Origin: Pyrinomonadaceae bacterium | GTDB taxonomy: Bacteria; Acidobacteriota; Blastocatellia; Pyrinomonadales; Pyrinomonadaceae | Direction of reading: 5' to 3' | Length of the DNA stretch: 47,808 nt | Assembly (NCBI GenBank): GCA_014534425.1 | Contig: JACVRN010000029.1 | Span: 1 to 47,808, forward strand | Shown: positions 17,701-24,872 of the stretch, one piece after another | How the letters are laid out: every line of letters begins with the position of its first letter | Position numbering within the stretch: the stretch's first letter is position 1 | Translations under genes and position numbers: made by a program | Notes under the pieces: generated by a model | Databases searched by the model: none | Seen by the model: only the letters and a program-made list of their open reading frames with translations | What the model was told of the DNA's origin: nothing

Positions 17701-17833
17701 AGAGAAACAGGTGACAAACAACACTAAGCTCAACGTCTTCGTGCGTTATCCAACCTGGTCGCCTCTGGGCAATCAGATAGTCTTTGAGTACGCGGAGGTG
17801 AAGGGGAATATCTGGATAACGGATTTAGAATGA
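14753..17833 (+). CDS. second membrane Ser/Thr kinase with TolB-like propeller
   Basis: A 1026-residue paralogue of the preceding kinase. Its ATG follows the previous TAG with no base between, so translation is probably coupled. The order of parts is the same: N-terminal PERWKQVKEIFHAALE module (1-78), kinase domain with glycine loop at 91-99, K113, HRD 204-206 and DFG 224-226, a Ser/Glu-rich linker, a transmembrane helix at about 422-444, and PD40 blades to the end. The kinase cores share long identical runs ([26 protein letters not shown]) also near-identical in DNA, while the propellers diverge. This suggests tandem duplication with a conserved output and separate inputs. Its last nine bases overlap the convergent gene. 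Confidence 0.9.
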   Translation: MNPERWKQVKEIFHAALEVAPAERVAFLDKACSGDAEIRHEVESLIASHERTGEFIDAPAFEAAAHLLTDDADSLKDGEAVGDYKILRRIGRGGMGEVYLARDQRLGRNVALKVLPVSYNVFTDRLRRFETEACAASALNHPNILTIYGIGQSDSRHFIATEFIEGATLRQRIVEGGMKIDEALEISIQIASALSAAHEAGISHRDIKPENIMIRADGYVKVLDFGLAKLAEDWRGDEEDSPTRPILKTDSGAVMGTVQYMSPEQARGLPLDTRTDIWSFGIVLYEMITGSAPFDGETSSHTIVSILEDETPPLKAARPDVPAELDWIVMKALRKDRGERYQTAKELLGDLKELKHKLEFQAELERSSSSSSAKAREATGESRKEVFDREADASVAETVRIEAARNTSSMDYLTGGVRRNWRWALLAVFVPVFAFVAAYAGYRYLSGRRIEQNLKQTSSTSAPSVPLKGRQTTSWAGLDVFPSFSPDGNAIVYCSDHNGSFEIYLKQITPGGREIQLTSDGQQNLQPVWSPDGKLIAYHSNKRGGIWVIPAFGGAPRQVTDFGSHPAWSPDSSLIAFQSQSAIDFQINSSGVQPPSNIWTVPATGGTPKQITRQDNPAGDGHGCPSWSPDGRRIAFIAVELGSIRTTIWSVARDGGDVKLITEGVKKQSANFDPVYAPDGRSLYYSGGTGGRGWGILKVPTSPETGEATGPPAVLKETGWTIFRNLQVSADGKRLIHSALDMTSNLWSVQVSASGEAVGQPLILTQDTTFRKSSPSFSSDGKRIAYQKFAVGDNHDIWLMDADGKNQTQLTTDPGSELFANWFPQGDRIAFLYNEPNKPISLRSIDVQTGREETLLQPKGDLGFLQLSPDGKIFAFNYTENGATNVWTVSLDDKELKQLTFEKDLAGFPRWSPDGQFVAFESRQGDNSHIKIIPREGGEARQLTFEKGQRFTGGWSPDGSKISFAGYRGSVWNVWWVTRDGAREKQVTNNTKLNVFVRYPTWSPLGNQIVFEYAEVKGNIWITDLE

Positions 17834-18346
17834 CGGCTCGCGCCGCATCCTGAGGGGAGGCTCTTTGTCTATGGGCACATCTGCTGAATCGCGCCGCGTG
17901 GAGCGCAATTCCGCCTCCTCTTGATTCTCGAAGCTCATCTCCATCTCGACAAAAGCGGTATAAATCCCGTCCAGGGAATAAAGCTCGAACGACAATTTAT
18001 TCCCCTGAAGCCTTGGGTTGATGAGCGGAATTTCCTGCGACTCGCCTGCGACTTGCGGGCCGTCCTCCGAATTGATAACCCGTATAAACTTCGCAGTGCC
18101 GCTCAAACTCTCGCCCTGCTGTTTGAGTGTGACGGTCACTGCCGGAACCCCTTCCCAGTAGCCGCGCCACACGCCCGACACATCCGCAGGACTCTGCCCG
18201 TAAATCATTACGCGAGCCAGGTCGTAAGCCGTGCTGAAGGTGAAAGAGGAGATAAGCCCGACCGTTACCGCCAGCACGAAAGATGAAAGAGATAAAAGCG
18301 GTCTGCCCGCGAATGGACTTCGCTTGCCTTCAGCCTGGAATCTCAT
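17825..18346 (-). CDS. uncharacterised membrane-anchored protein
   Basis: A 173-residue protein I do not recognise. After a basic N-terminus there is a hydrophobic segment at about 17-40 (LLSLSSFVLAVTVGLISSF) that acts as signal anchor or signal peptide. The mature part begins DVSGVWRGYWEG and looks beta-rich (VTVTLKQQGESLSGTAKF), recalling small lipocalin-like or DUF1579-type beta-barrels, but this is only an impression. The C-terminus is charged and overlaps the end of the kinase gene by nine bases tail to tail, with no terminator between them. Confidence 0.6.
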   Translation of the reverse strand: MRFQAEGKRSPFAGRPLLSLSSFVLAVTVGLISSFTFSTAYDLARVMIYGQSPADVSGVWRGYWEGVPAVTVTLKQQGESLSGTAKFIRVINSEDGPQVAGESQEIPLINPRLQGNKLSFELYSLDGIYTAFVEMEMSFENQEEAELRSTRRDSADVPIDKEPPLRMRREPSF

Positions 18347-18450
18347 GCGGACTTGCCTCCTCGCTGGCGTTTCGTGCTTTAGGCTTTTATAGACACCGTA
18401 AAGTTATAAAAGGTTCCCTGATGGCTGACGAAGCCATATAGGGCGCGTTG

Positions 18451-18459
18451 TGTTATACT
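18451..18459 (+). promoter_or_regulatory. extended -10 promoter element for the RNase J gene
   Basis: TGTTATACT (18451-18459) is a TGn extended -10 hexamer. No clear -35 box stands at 17 bases, which is usual for extended -10 promoters. The transcript would have a leader of about 80 bases. Confidence 0.45.
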
Positions 18460-18548
18460 GTCCGGCTAAATTTCGCCGCGCCTGTGTTGCTTATCGTCAC
18501 GCATCAACCGGGTCGCGGCTTTTAAGGAGAGTAGAGTAAAAGATCACA

Positions 18549-20210
18549 GTGGGTAATGTATTAGAGATCATCCCGCTCGGCGGCGTCGGCGAGTTCGGGA
18601 TGAACTGCATGGCCGTGCGTTATGACGAGGACATGATAGTCATTGACGCAGGCATGGGATTCCCCGAAGAATCCGTTTACGGCGTGGATGTCTCCGTGCC
18701 TGACTTCGATTTCCTGGAAGAGTACAGGGACTCGCTTTCGGCCATAGTCCTGACGCACGGGCACGAAGACCACCTGGGCGCGCTTCCTTATATCCTCAAG
18801 AAGTTCAACCTCCCCGTCTATCTTTCGCATTTCACAGCCGGACTGGCCGAGCGCAAGCTGGAAGAGCACGACCTTCTCTCAGACGTGCTGCTGCACAGGG
18901 TAGAGCCGCGTCAGGTCGTAGAGATCGGCCCCTTCAAAATCGAGTTCATACGCGTCTCGCACTCGCTGGTTGACTGTTTCTCTCTGGCTATCAGGACGCC
19001 CGTCGGGACAATCATTCACACCGGCGATTACAAGGTGGACGAAACTCCGGTCATAGGCGAGCCGATTGACCTTCGCACCTTCCGCAGCTACGGGCAGGAA
19101 GGCGTGCTTGCTCTCTTGTCAGACTCTACAAACGCGACCGTGCCGGGGCGCACGCCTTCGGAGCGCGCGGTCATCCCCGCCTTCGAAGAGATTTTCAGCG
19201 AAACCGAAGGGCGCATCATCGTTTCGGCCTTCGCCTCTTCGATTCATCGCATACAGATTGTGCTCGACGTAGCGCAGCAGTTCGACAGAAAGGTTTGCGT
19301 GCTTGGCCGCTCCATGCAGAAGAACGTGGAGATTGCGGAAGAGCTTGGATACCTGGACGTGCCGGACGGGCTTCTGGTGTCCGTCAGCGACACTAAACAT
19401 CTTGACGATGACGAGATTGTTTTCCTGGTCACAGGCTCCCAGGGCGAGCCGCGCGCTGCACTGGCTCAGATGGCAACGCAGGTCTACAAGGGGCTGACGA
19501 TTGAAGAGGGCGATACGGTTGTGCTCTCTGCGCGCATCATTCCGGGCAACGAGCGCGCCATCTCGCGCATGATAGGCCACCTATACAAGCGCGGCGCAAA
19601 CATCATTGAAGAGAAGCGACGACTGATTCACGTCTCAGGCCACGCCTCGCAGGAAGACATACGCATCATGACGGAGGCCGTCCGGCCCCGCTACCTTGTG
19701 CCGATTCACGGCGAGTACAGAATGCTCTTTCGCCACAAGGAGTTCGTCAAGAATCACCTGAACTTTCCAGAAGACAACATCATCCTGATTGAGAACGGCG
19801 ACGTGCTGGAACTGGACGGCGAGCGCGCCACTGTCGTTGATAAGCGAGAGATAGGGCGCACCTTCATAGACGAGACTGGCTTTGAAGAGATTGACAGCGA
19901 CACCGTGCGCGAGCGCAGGCAGATTGCTTATGACGGCGTGATAACGCTCGTGCTGACCATCAACGGCGAGACGGGAGAGATGGAAGCGCCGCCCGAAATC
20001 GTGGCGCGCGGAATCATAGGCATGGACGGCTCCAACGGCCTTATAAAAGAGGCGCAGCGCGTCGTCAGCGAAGCCGTCGAGCGTGCCACGCGCAACGACC
20101 GCGAAGACGTGACGCTCCTGAAAGAGCACGTACGCGTCGAACTGAAGCGCTTTATACAGAAACAGAACGGCACGCGCCCCGTCATACTCCCCGTAGTCGT
20201 TCACGTATAA
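18549..20210 (+). CDS. rnj: ribonuclease J
   Basis: A 553-residue metallo-beta-lactamase-fold RNase with 5'-exonuclease and endonuclease activity in mRNA decay and rRNA maturation. The catalytic HGHEDH is at 70-75, later histidine motifs and SAFASSIHRIQ lie in the beta-CASP region, and SGHASQEDI and PIHGEYRML follow. The length is normal. The start is GTG: an in-frame TAA ends 9 bases upstream and the only start after it is this GTG, although AAGGAG lies further upstream (about 20 bases) than ideal. No RNase E gene is seen in the window. The next gene begins eight bases after the stop. Confidence 0.93.
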   Translation: MGNVLEIIPLGGVGEFGMNCMAVRYDEDMIVIDAGMGFPEESVYGVDVSVPDFDFLEEYRDSLSAIVLTHGHEDHLGALPYILKKFNLPVYLSHFTAGLAERKLEEHDLLSDVLLHRVEPRQVVEIGPFKIEFIRVSHSLVDCFSLAIRTPVGTIIHTGDYKVDETPVIGEPIDLRTFRSYGQEGVLALLSDSTNATVPGRTPSERAVIPAFEEIFSETEGRIIVSAFASSIHRIQIVLDVAQQFDRKVCVLGRSMQKNVEIAEELGYLDVPDGLLVSVSDTKHLDDDEIVFLVTGSQGEPRAALAQMATQVYKGLTIEEGDTVVLSARIIPGNERAISRMIGHLYKRGANIIEEKRRLIHVSGHASQEDIRIMTEAVRPRYLVPIHGEYRMLFRHKEFVKNHLNFPEDNIILIENGDVLELDGERATVVDKREIGRTFIDETGFEEIDSDTVRERRQIAYDGVITLVLTINGETGEMEAPPEIVARGIIGMDGSNGLIKEAQRVVSEAVERATRNDREDVTLLKEHVRVELKRFIQKQNGTRPVILPVVVHV

Positions 20211-20218
20211 AAGATACT

Positions 20219-20674
20219 GTGACGAATGAAAATCAGAAACGGGACGCGGCATCGCTTCTCAGACAGGCGCGCGTCCAGATCGCGCCGCACATCTTTTATC
20301 TTGTGGGCTTAAGCCACGCGGACTGGCAACGCCTGCTTGAGAATCCAGAGTTAAGCCCCCGCGCGGACGCCCGTTTCATGCTGCTCAAGGACGAGCACGA
20401 AGTCACGCTTCTTCTGGAAGAGTCCGACTGGAGCACCATGCGGCACGCGGCGCGCGAGGCCAAAGTCGAAGGAGGCTTTCGCCTTGTGACCTTCGACATT
20501 GTGCTCGAATGGACGGTCACGGGCTTTCTGGCGCACGTCACAACCCTTCTGGCCCAGGCCGGAATAAGCTGCGGCGCTCTCTCCGCCTTTTCGCGCGACC
20601 ATCTTCTTATCAAGCAAGACGAACTGGCTAGAGCTTTAAGAATCCTTGGCCCGCATGTGGCCGAGTTGTGCTAA
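20219..20674 (+). CDS. ACT-domain protein
   Basis: A 151-residue protein with a GTG start eight bases after the RNase J stop. The C-terminal half reads VTFDIVLEWTVTGFLAHVTTLLAQAGISCGALSAFSRDHLLI, the pattern of the ACT_7 (CASTOR-like) domain that binds amino acids. The N-terminal half is probably a second, divergent ACT unit. Relatives are small ligand-binding regulators of unknown target. It is probably co-transcribed with RNase J. The 3' end is followed within about six bases by a 9-bp-word hairpin array. Confidence 0.7.
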   Translation: MTNENQKRDAASLLRQARVQIAPHIFYLVGLSHADWQRLLENPELSPRADARFMLLKDEHEVTLLLEESDWSTMRHAAREAKVEGGFRLVTFDIVLEWTVTGFLAHVTTLLAQAGISCGALSAFSRDHLLIKQDELARALRILGPHVAELC

Positions 20675-20679
20675 TAATA

Positions 20680-20764
20680 AGTCTAGAGAGTCTAGGGAGT
20701 CTGGAGAGTCTAGAGAGAAAAGAAAATCCAGTTGACTCTCAGGACTCTCCAGACTCTCCAGACT
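20680..20764. repeat. hairpin built from inverted arrays of a 9-bp word
   Basis: The left side is four tandem copies of GTCTRGRGA (20681-20716). The right side is GACTCTCCA-type copies in inverted orientation (20734-20764). The 31-base outer arms pair with about five mismatches across a 23-base spacer. The right array ends ten bases before the SDR start codon, and part of it can be read in frame with that gene. Confidence 0.85.
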
Positions 20765-20773
20765 GTTTCTTTT

Positions 20774-21547
20774 ATGCGCGTTGACTGGTCAAAACGTGTC
20801 GTCTTCATCACGGGCGCGTCGAGTGGTATAGGGCGGGCGCTCGCGGTCGAGCTTGGAAGGCGCGGCGCTTCGCTCGGGCTGCTTGCGCGGCGCGGCGAGG
20901 TGTTGCAGGAGATAGTAAGCGAAGTCGAAGCTGCGGGCGGGCGCTCTCTGGCTCTTCCGGCAGATGTCAGGGACGCTGCCGCAGTCAGCCGCGCCGCAGA
21001 TGAACTGCGAAAAGCTTTCGGCCCCGTTGACGTGCTGGTGGCGAACGCAGGCGTCGGCGCGACCACGGACGCCAGAGAGTTGAAGCCGGAAGCCGTAGCC
21101 GATGTCATCAACATCAACGTCATAGGCGTGGTCAATAGCGCTACGGCAGTGCTGCCCGCGATGGTCGGGCGGGGGCAGGGGCAACTGGTCGTCATCTCCA
21201 GCCTCGCGGCTTACAGAGGGTTGCCGAAGTCCGCGGCCTACTGCGCCAGCAAGGCAGCCGTCTCGGCCTTCTTCGAGAGCCTGCGCGTAGACCTGCGCGG
21301 GACAGGTGTTGACGTGACGATTATCCATCCGGGCTTTATCAAGACGCCACTGACGGAGGGGCGTCACGCGCAGATGCCTTACCTTATGGAACTGGACGCG
21401 GCGGTCGAAAAGATTGTGCGCGCCATCGAAGCCAGAAAGAAGTCTTACGCCTTTCCCTGGCAACTGGCGTCAATCGTCCGCGCCGCCATGATAATGCCCA
21501 TCCCCCTCTACGACAGGATTATCTCCAAGCGCTCGTACAGAGAATGA
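20774..21547 (+). CDS. short-chain dehydrogenase/reductase
   Basis: A 257-residue classical SDR. The NAD(P)-binding TGASSGIG is at 13-20, NAG at 91-93, the catalytic Ser at about 143 (VVISSLAAY) and YCASK with Tyr156 and Lys160. The C-terminal region (AIEARKKSYAFPWQLASIVR) resembles SDRs acting on lipids or steroids, so a hydrophobic substrate is possible. The frame is open back to 20732, but those 14 codons are encoded by the inverted 9-bp array, so ATG 20774 is chosen. Substrate unknown. It is flanked on both sides by word-array hairpins. Confidence 0.85.
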   Translation: MRVDWSKRVVFITGASSGIGRALAVELGRRGASLGLLARRGEVLQEIVSEVEAAGGRSLALPADVRDAAAVSRAADELRKAFGPVDVLVANAGVGATTDARELKPEAVADVININVIGVVNSATAVLPAMVGRGQGQLVVISSLAAYRGLPKSAAYCASKAAVSAFFESLRVDLRGTGVDVTIIHPGFIKTPLTEGRHAQMPYLMELDAAVEKIVRAIEARKKSYAFPWQLASIVRAAMIMPIPLYDRIISKRSYRE

Positions 21548-21556
21548 AAGGGAGCC

Positions 21557-21655
21557 GATTTTAGATTTTGGATTTTGGATTGGAGCGGCAACAGAGCTTG
21601 AATAACTTCAATCCCGTTCTCTGAATCCAAAATCTAAAATCCAAAATCCAAAATC
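21557..21655. repeat. hairpin built from inverted GATTTTG heptads
   Basis: Left: GATTTTA-GATTTTG-GATTTTG-GATT (21557-21581). Right: the reverse complement of GATTTTG twice, GATTTTA, GATTTTG and GATT (21624-21655). Period is exactly seven. The two sides can pair in several registers around a 42-base spacer. The right array ends three bases before the uppP start codon. Confidence 0.9.
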
Positions 21656-21658
21656 GCT

Positions 21659-22759
21659 ATGTCTATTCTTCAAGCCATCATCCTGGGTATCGTTCAGGGG
21701 TTGACGGAGTTTATTCCGATTAGCTCTACGGCGCATCTGGTTCTGGCAAGCCGCGCCACGGGACTCGGTGAGACCTTGAACAGCGAGCAGACGACAGCCG
21801 TCATTGCCGTCATTCAACTCGGCACGCTGCTGGCCGTGCTCATCTACTTTGCGCGCGACATTCTGAAGATTACGCGCGCCTTCATCGTAGACCACCTGGC
21901 GCTCCTGCGCGGAGGGAAAAGCGAAGCGGCGCTTGAGATGACTATGATGGGACAGAAACAGTCCAGGCTTTCGGATGACGCGTGGCTCGGCTGGCTCATC
22001 ATCATAGGCTCCATCCCGATTGCCACGATTGGGCTGCTGCTGAAAAAGATAATCGAGGGGCCATTCACTAAAAATCTTTATGTCATAGCGACGATGATGA
22101 TACTGGTGGCAATCGGCCTTGGCGTGGCGGAGTTCGTCAGCCGCCGTATGGCGAGGCGGCGCAACATCACAGAGCTTGGAATCAAAGACGCGCTGGCCGT
22201 GGGCGGCGCGCAGTGCCTCGCGCTGATTCCTGGCGCGAGCCGCTCAGGCTCTACCATCATGGCGGGCCTCTTCGTGGGCGAAGCGCGCGAAACGGCAGCA
22301 CGCTTTTCGTTCCTGCTCTCGATTCCGGCCATCGCCGCGAGCGGCCTGCTCGAACTCAAAGAGGCCAAGGATAAATTGCCGGGCGGAAGCTTTGTCCCCC
22401 TGGCCGTGGCGACCATCGTGTCCGGCATCGTTGGTTATCTCTCCATCTGGTTTCTGCTCAGGTTCCTGCGAACTCACACGACGGGAATTTTCATAGGCTA
22501 TCGCATCATCGTAGGTCTTCTCATCTTCGGCCTTGTGTTCGCTGGCATGGTCAGCCCGTATTACGGAACCGATGCGCCGCCGGAACAGAAGGGAACGACC
22601 GCTCCCGCCGCCGCGCAGCCTTCGCCGGAGCAGAAGACGGAAGAGCCTTTGCCCGGAGCCAACCCTGGGACTAACAATAATCCAGAAGATTCGGTAAACT
22701 TTAATCGCCCCTCCAGACGGGCGCGCCGCTCGTCGGATAAACGAAAGGGAGGGCGGTAA
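21659..22759 (+). CDS. uppP: undecaprenyl-diphosphate phosphatase UppP (BacA)
   Basis: A 366-residue integral membrane enzyme that recycles the C55 lipid carrier for peptidoglycan and other polymers. Both family motifs are intact: QGLTEFIPISSTAHL at 13-27 and PGASRSGSTI at 191-200. It is about 90 residues longer than usual. The extra length is a polar insert at about 75-110 and a Pro/Glu/Asn-rich, finally Arg/Lys-rich tail from about 301, which would face the cytoplasm or periplasm as a disordered extension. Eight bases separate it from the PilZ gene. Confidence 0.93.
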   Translation: MSILQAIILGIVQGLTEFIPISSTAHLVLASRATGLGETLNSEQTTAVIAVIQLGTLLAVLIYFARDILKITRAFIVDHLALLRGGKSEAALEMTMMGQKQSRLSDDAWLGWLIIIGSIPIATIGLLLKKIIEGPFTKNLYVIATMMILVAIGLGVAEFVSRRMARRRNITELGIKDALAVGGAQCLALIPGASRSGSTIMAGLFVGEARETAARFSFLLSIPAIAASGLLELKEAKDKLPGGSFVPLAVATIVSGIVGYLSIWFLLRFLRTHTTGIFIGYRIIVGLLIFGLVFAGMVSPYYGTDAPPEQKGTTAPAAAQPSPEQKTEEPLPGANPGTNNNPEDSVNFNRPSRRARRSSDKRKGGR

Positions 22760-22767
22760 GCCTCAAG

Positions 22768-23094
22768 ATGAGTGACGAAACAAGACCCGAACAGGGCGCT
22801 CGCACGCAGCGCCCCAGAAGCCCGCGCGTTCCAGTTGATTTCACCGTCGAACTGGACGGCGTAAGCGCAGACGGCGTGCCATTTCACGTCCAGGCCGCAG
22901 CCGTCAAGGTGAGTCGCGGCGGCGCGACTCTTATCACCGACGCGCCCCTGAAGATGGGAGCCAGCGTGCGCCTGACTCCGCCCTTCGGTCGCAGCCTTGA
23001 AGCCGAAGTCAACGGCGTCTGGACGGACGAAGTGGACGGCAAACAGCGCGTCGGCATCAAACTCCTGGAACCCCACGGATGGTTCGCGGAATAG
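22768..23094 (+). CDS. PilZ-domain protein
   Basis: A 108-residue single-domain protein. RSPRVPVDF at about 17-25 corresponds to the RxxxR c-di-GMP-binding motif, and KVSRGGATL near 50 to the (D/N)xSxxG motif, here with Val in place of the acidic/Asn residue. The beta-strands after it (GASVRLTPPFG..LEAEVNGVW) complete the barrel. It should bind cyclic di-GMP and act on a partner protein. It sits between uppP and recJ (one base before recJ), so it is co-transcribed with them. Its effector target is not evident. Confidence 0.8.
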   Translation: MSDETRPEQGARTQRPRSPRVPVDFTVELDGVSADGVPFHVQAAAVKVSRGGATLITDAPLKMGASVRLTPPFGRSLEAEVNGVWTDEVDGKQRVGIKLLEPHGWFAE

Positions 23095-23095
23095 G

Positions 23096-24817
23096 ATGAA
23101 ACGCTGGATAGTATGTGAGCCTTTGATTGTGGAAGCACAGGCGCTTGCCCGAAAGCTCGGTGTCTCCCCAGTCCTGGCGTCTCTGCTTATCAAGCGCGGC
23201 TATGCCGATGAAGCGTCTGCGCGAAAGTTTCTGAATCCCTCGTTCGAGGAGTTGCACGACCCCGCGTTGATGTTGGGAATGAAGGAAGCGGTTGAGCGCA
23301 TCCTCAGCGCCATTGACGCGGGCGAGAAGATTCTGGTCTACGGCGACTATGATGTTGACGGCACGACCGGAACGGTTGTCCTGAGACGCGCGCTCAAGAT
23401 GCTCGGCGCAGAGACGGGCTTTCACGTCCCGCATCGCTTTACGGAAGGCTACGGGATTAATCGCGCGGCGCTGGAAAAGGCGCGCGACGACGGCTTCAAA
23501 GTAATTATCAGCGTGGACTGCGGCATACGCTCGCACGAGCCTCTGGAGTGGGCCAAAGCGAACGGCCTCGATTGCATTGTCACAGACCACCATCTGCCCG
23601 ACGAAGATGAAGGAGCGCCGCCAGCCCGCAGTGTCCTGAACCCTAATCAGAAGGGTTGCAGCTACCCGGACAAAAATCTTGCGGGCGTGGGCGTTGCTTT
23701 CAAACTCGCTCACGCGCTCTTTCGCGCGCGAGGCCGCGAAGCGCAGGTCAAAGGCTTTCTCAAGGTCGTTGCCATCGGCACGGTGGCGGACGTTGCGCCG
23801 CTTGTGGGCGAGAATCGAGCGATCGTCGCGCTCGGCCTTGCGGACTTGCCGAGGGCTACGAATCCAGGCTTGCGCGCCTTGATGGAAGTCGCGGGCTGCG
23901 GCGACGGTAGAGGCTTGACGGCAACAGACCTCGGCTTTCGCATAAGCCCAAGGATTAACGCAGCCGGAAGGATGGATGCCGCTCGCGCGGTCGTGGAATT
24001 GTTTGAAGCCGAGACGGACGAGGAGGCGCAAAAGCTTGCGGCGCACCTTGACATGCGTAACCGCGAGCGACAGACCGTTCAGAGCGAGATTATAAAGCGC
24101 GCCTTCGCGGAGCTTGCTCTTTCCACGGACACGAACGCGCACTCGCACGTAGCGGTGATTGCCGGCGACGGCTGGCACAGAGGCGTGATAGGCATAGCCG
24201 CCTCCAAGGTCGCGGAAAAGCTGAACCGCCCGTGCGTCATCATCTCTCTTGACGAAGCTGGCCTCGGCCACGGCTCCGCGCGCAGCATAGAGACCTATCA
24301 TCTCTTGAACGGTCTGACGACGTGCGCCGACCTCTTCGAGCAGTTCGGCGGCCACAGCCACGCGGCGGGGCTGACCATCAAGCGCGAATGCATAGAAGAA
24401 CTGCGCCGCCGACTGAACGAGCACGCCGCCTCGAATATCAAAGGGGACGACCTCGTGCCAGTCGTGCGCGTTGACGCGGAGTTGCCGTGTGAAGCCGTCA
24501 CGCTGGGGCTGGCGGAAGAGTTGCGCCGTCTTGAGCCTTTCGGCGCTTCGAACCCGCAGCCGGTCTTTCTGACGCGCGGGTTGCGCCTTGCCTACGAGCC
24601 GCGCGTTCTCAAAGAGCGCCATTTGAAGATGCGGGTCGCCGGAGCAGATGGCCGCACCTTCGACGCCATCTGGTGGGGCGGGGCCGAAGAACTCACTTCG
24701 GGGCAAACGCTCACACAGGGCGCACGCATCGAAATGGCTTACACCCTTGAACTCAACACCTGGCAAGGCGAAACCCGCTTGCAAATGTGCGTTCAAGACG
24801 TAAGAGAAAGTGGTTAG
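23096..24817 (+). CDS. recJ: single-stranded-DNA exonuclease RecJ
   Basis: A 573-residue 5'-3' ssDNA exonuclease of recombination and mismatch repair. DHH-family motifs: YGDYDVDGTT (82-91), SVDCGIRS near 140 and VTDHHLPDE at 162-170, then DHHA1 region motifs (GWHRGVIGIAASK, FGGHSHAAGL) and the OB-like C-terminus. An upstream frame reaches 22997 inside the PilZ gene, but ATG 23096, right after the PilZ stop, gives the family length and N-terminus. Its TAG stop overlaps the first two bases of a heptad hairpin. Confidence 0.95.
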   Translation: MKRWIVCEPLIVEAQALARKLGVSPVLASLLIKRGYADEASARKFLNPSFEELHDPALMLGMKEAVERILSAIDAGEKILVYGDYDVDGTTGTVVLRRALKMLGAETGFHVPHRFTEGYGINRAALEKARDDGFKVIISVDCGIRSHEPLEWAKANGLDCIVTDHHLPDEDEGAPPARSVLNPNQKGCSYPDKNLAGVGVAFKLAHALFRARGREAQVKGFLKVVAIGTVADVAPLVGENRAIVALGLADLPRATNPGLRALMEVAGCGDGRGLTATDLGFRISPRINAAGRMDAARAVVELFEAETDEEAQKLAAHLDMRNRERQTVQSEIIKRAFAELALSTDTNAHSHVAVIAGDGWHRGVIGIAASKVAEKLNRPCVIISLDEAGLGHGSARSIETYHLLNGLTTCADLFEQFGGHSHAAGLTIKRECIEELRRRLNEHAASNIKGDDLVPVVRVDAELPCEAVTLGLAEELRRLEPFGASNPQPVFLTRGLRLAYEPRVLKERHLKMRVAGADGRTFDAIWWGGAEELTSGQTLTQGARIEMAYTLELNTWQGETRLQMCVQDVRESG

Positions 24818-24866
24818 TGCTGAGTACTGAGTAAAGACAAATTGCTTTTACTCAGTACTCAGCACT
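24816..24866. repeat. hairpin built from inverted GTRCTGA heptads
   Basis: A perfect 20-bp stem: AGTGCTGAGTACTGAGTAAA (24816-24835) with its exact complement at 24847-24866, loop 11 bases. The left side is GTGCTGA-GTACTGA-GTAAAGA, period seven. The right side is the ACTCAGT/ACTCAGC series. The left arm overlaps the recJ stop codon and the right arm ends six bases before the lptC start. Confidence 0.92.
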
Positions 24867-24872
24867 CATTGT

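Noticed and set aside
20732-20773. Upstream start of the SDR gene
   Set aside because: The extra 14 codons are encoded by the inverted 9-bp array and give a low-complexity leader; ATG 20774 begins directly before the TGASSGIG fold.
23057-24796. 579-codon open frame on the minus strand
   Set aside because: Antisense to recJ, whose DHH motifs are complete; the minus product has no recognisable motif.
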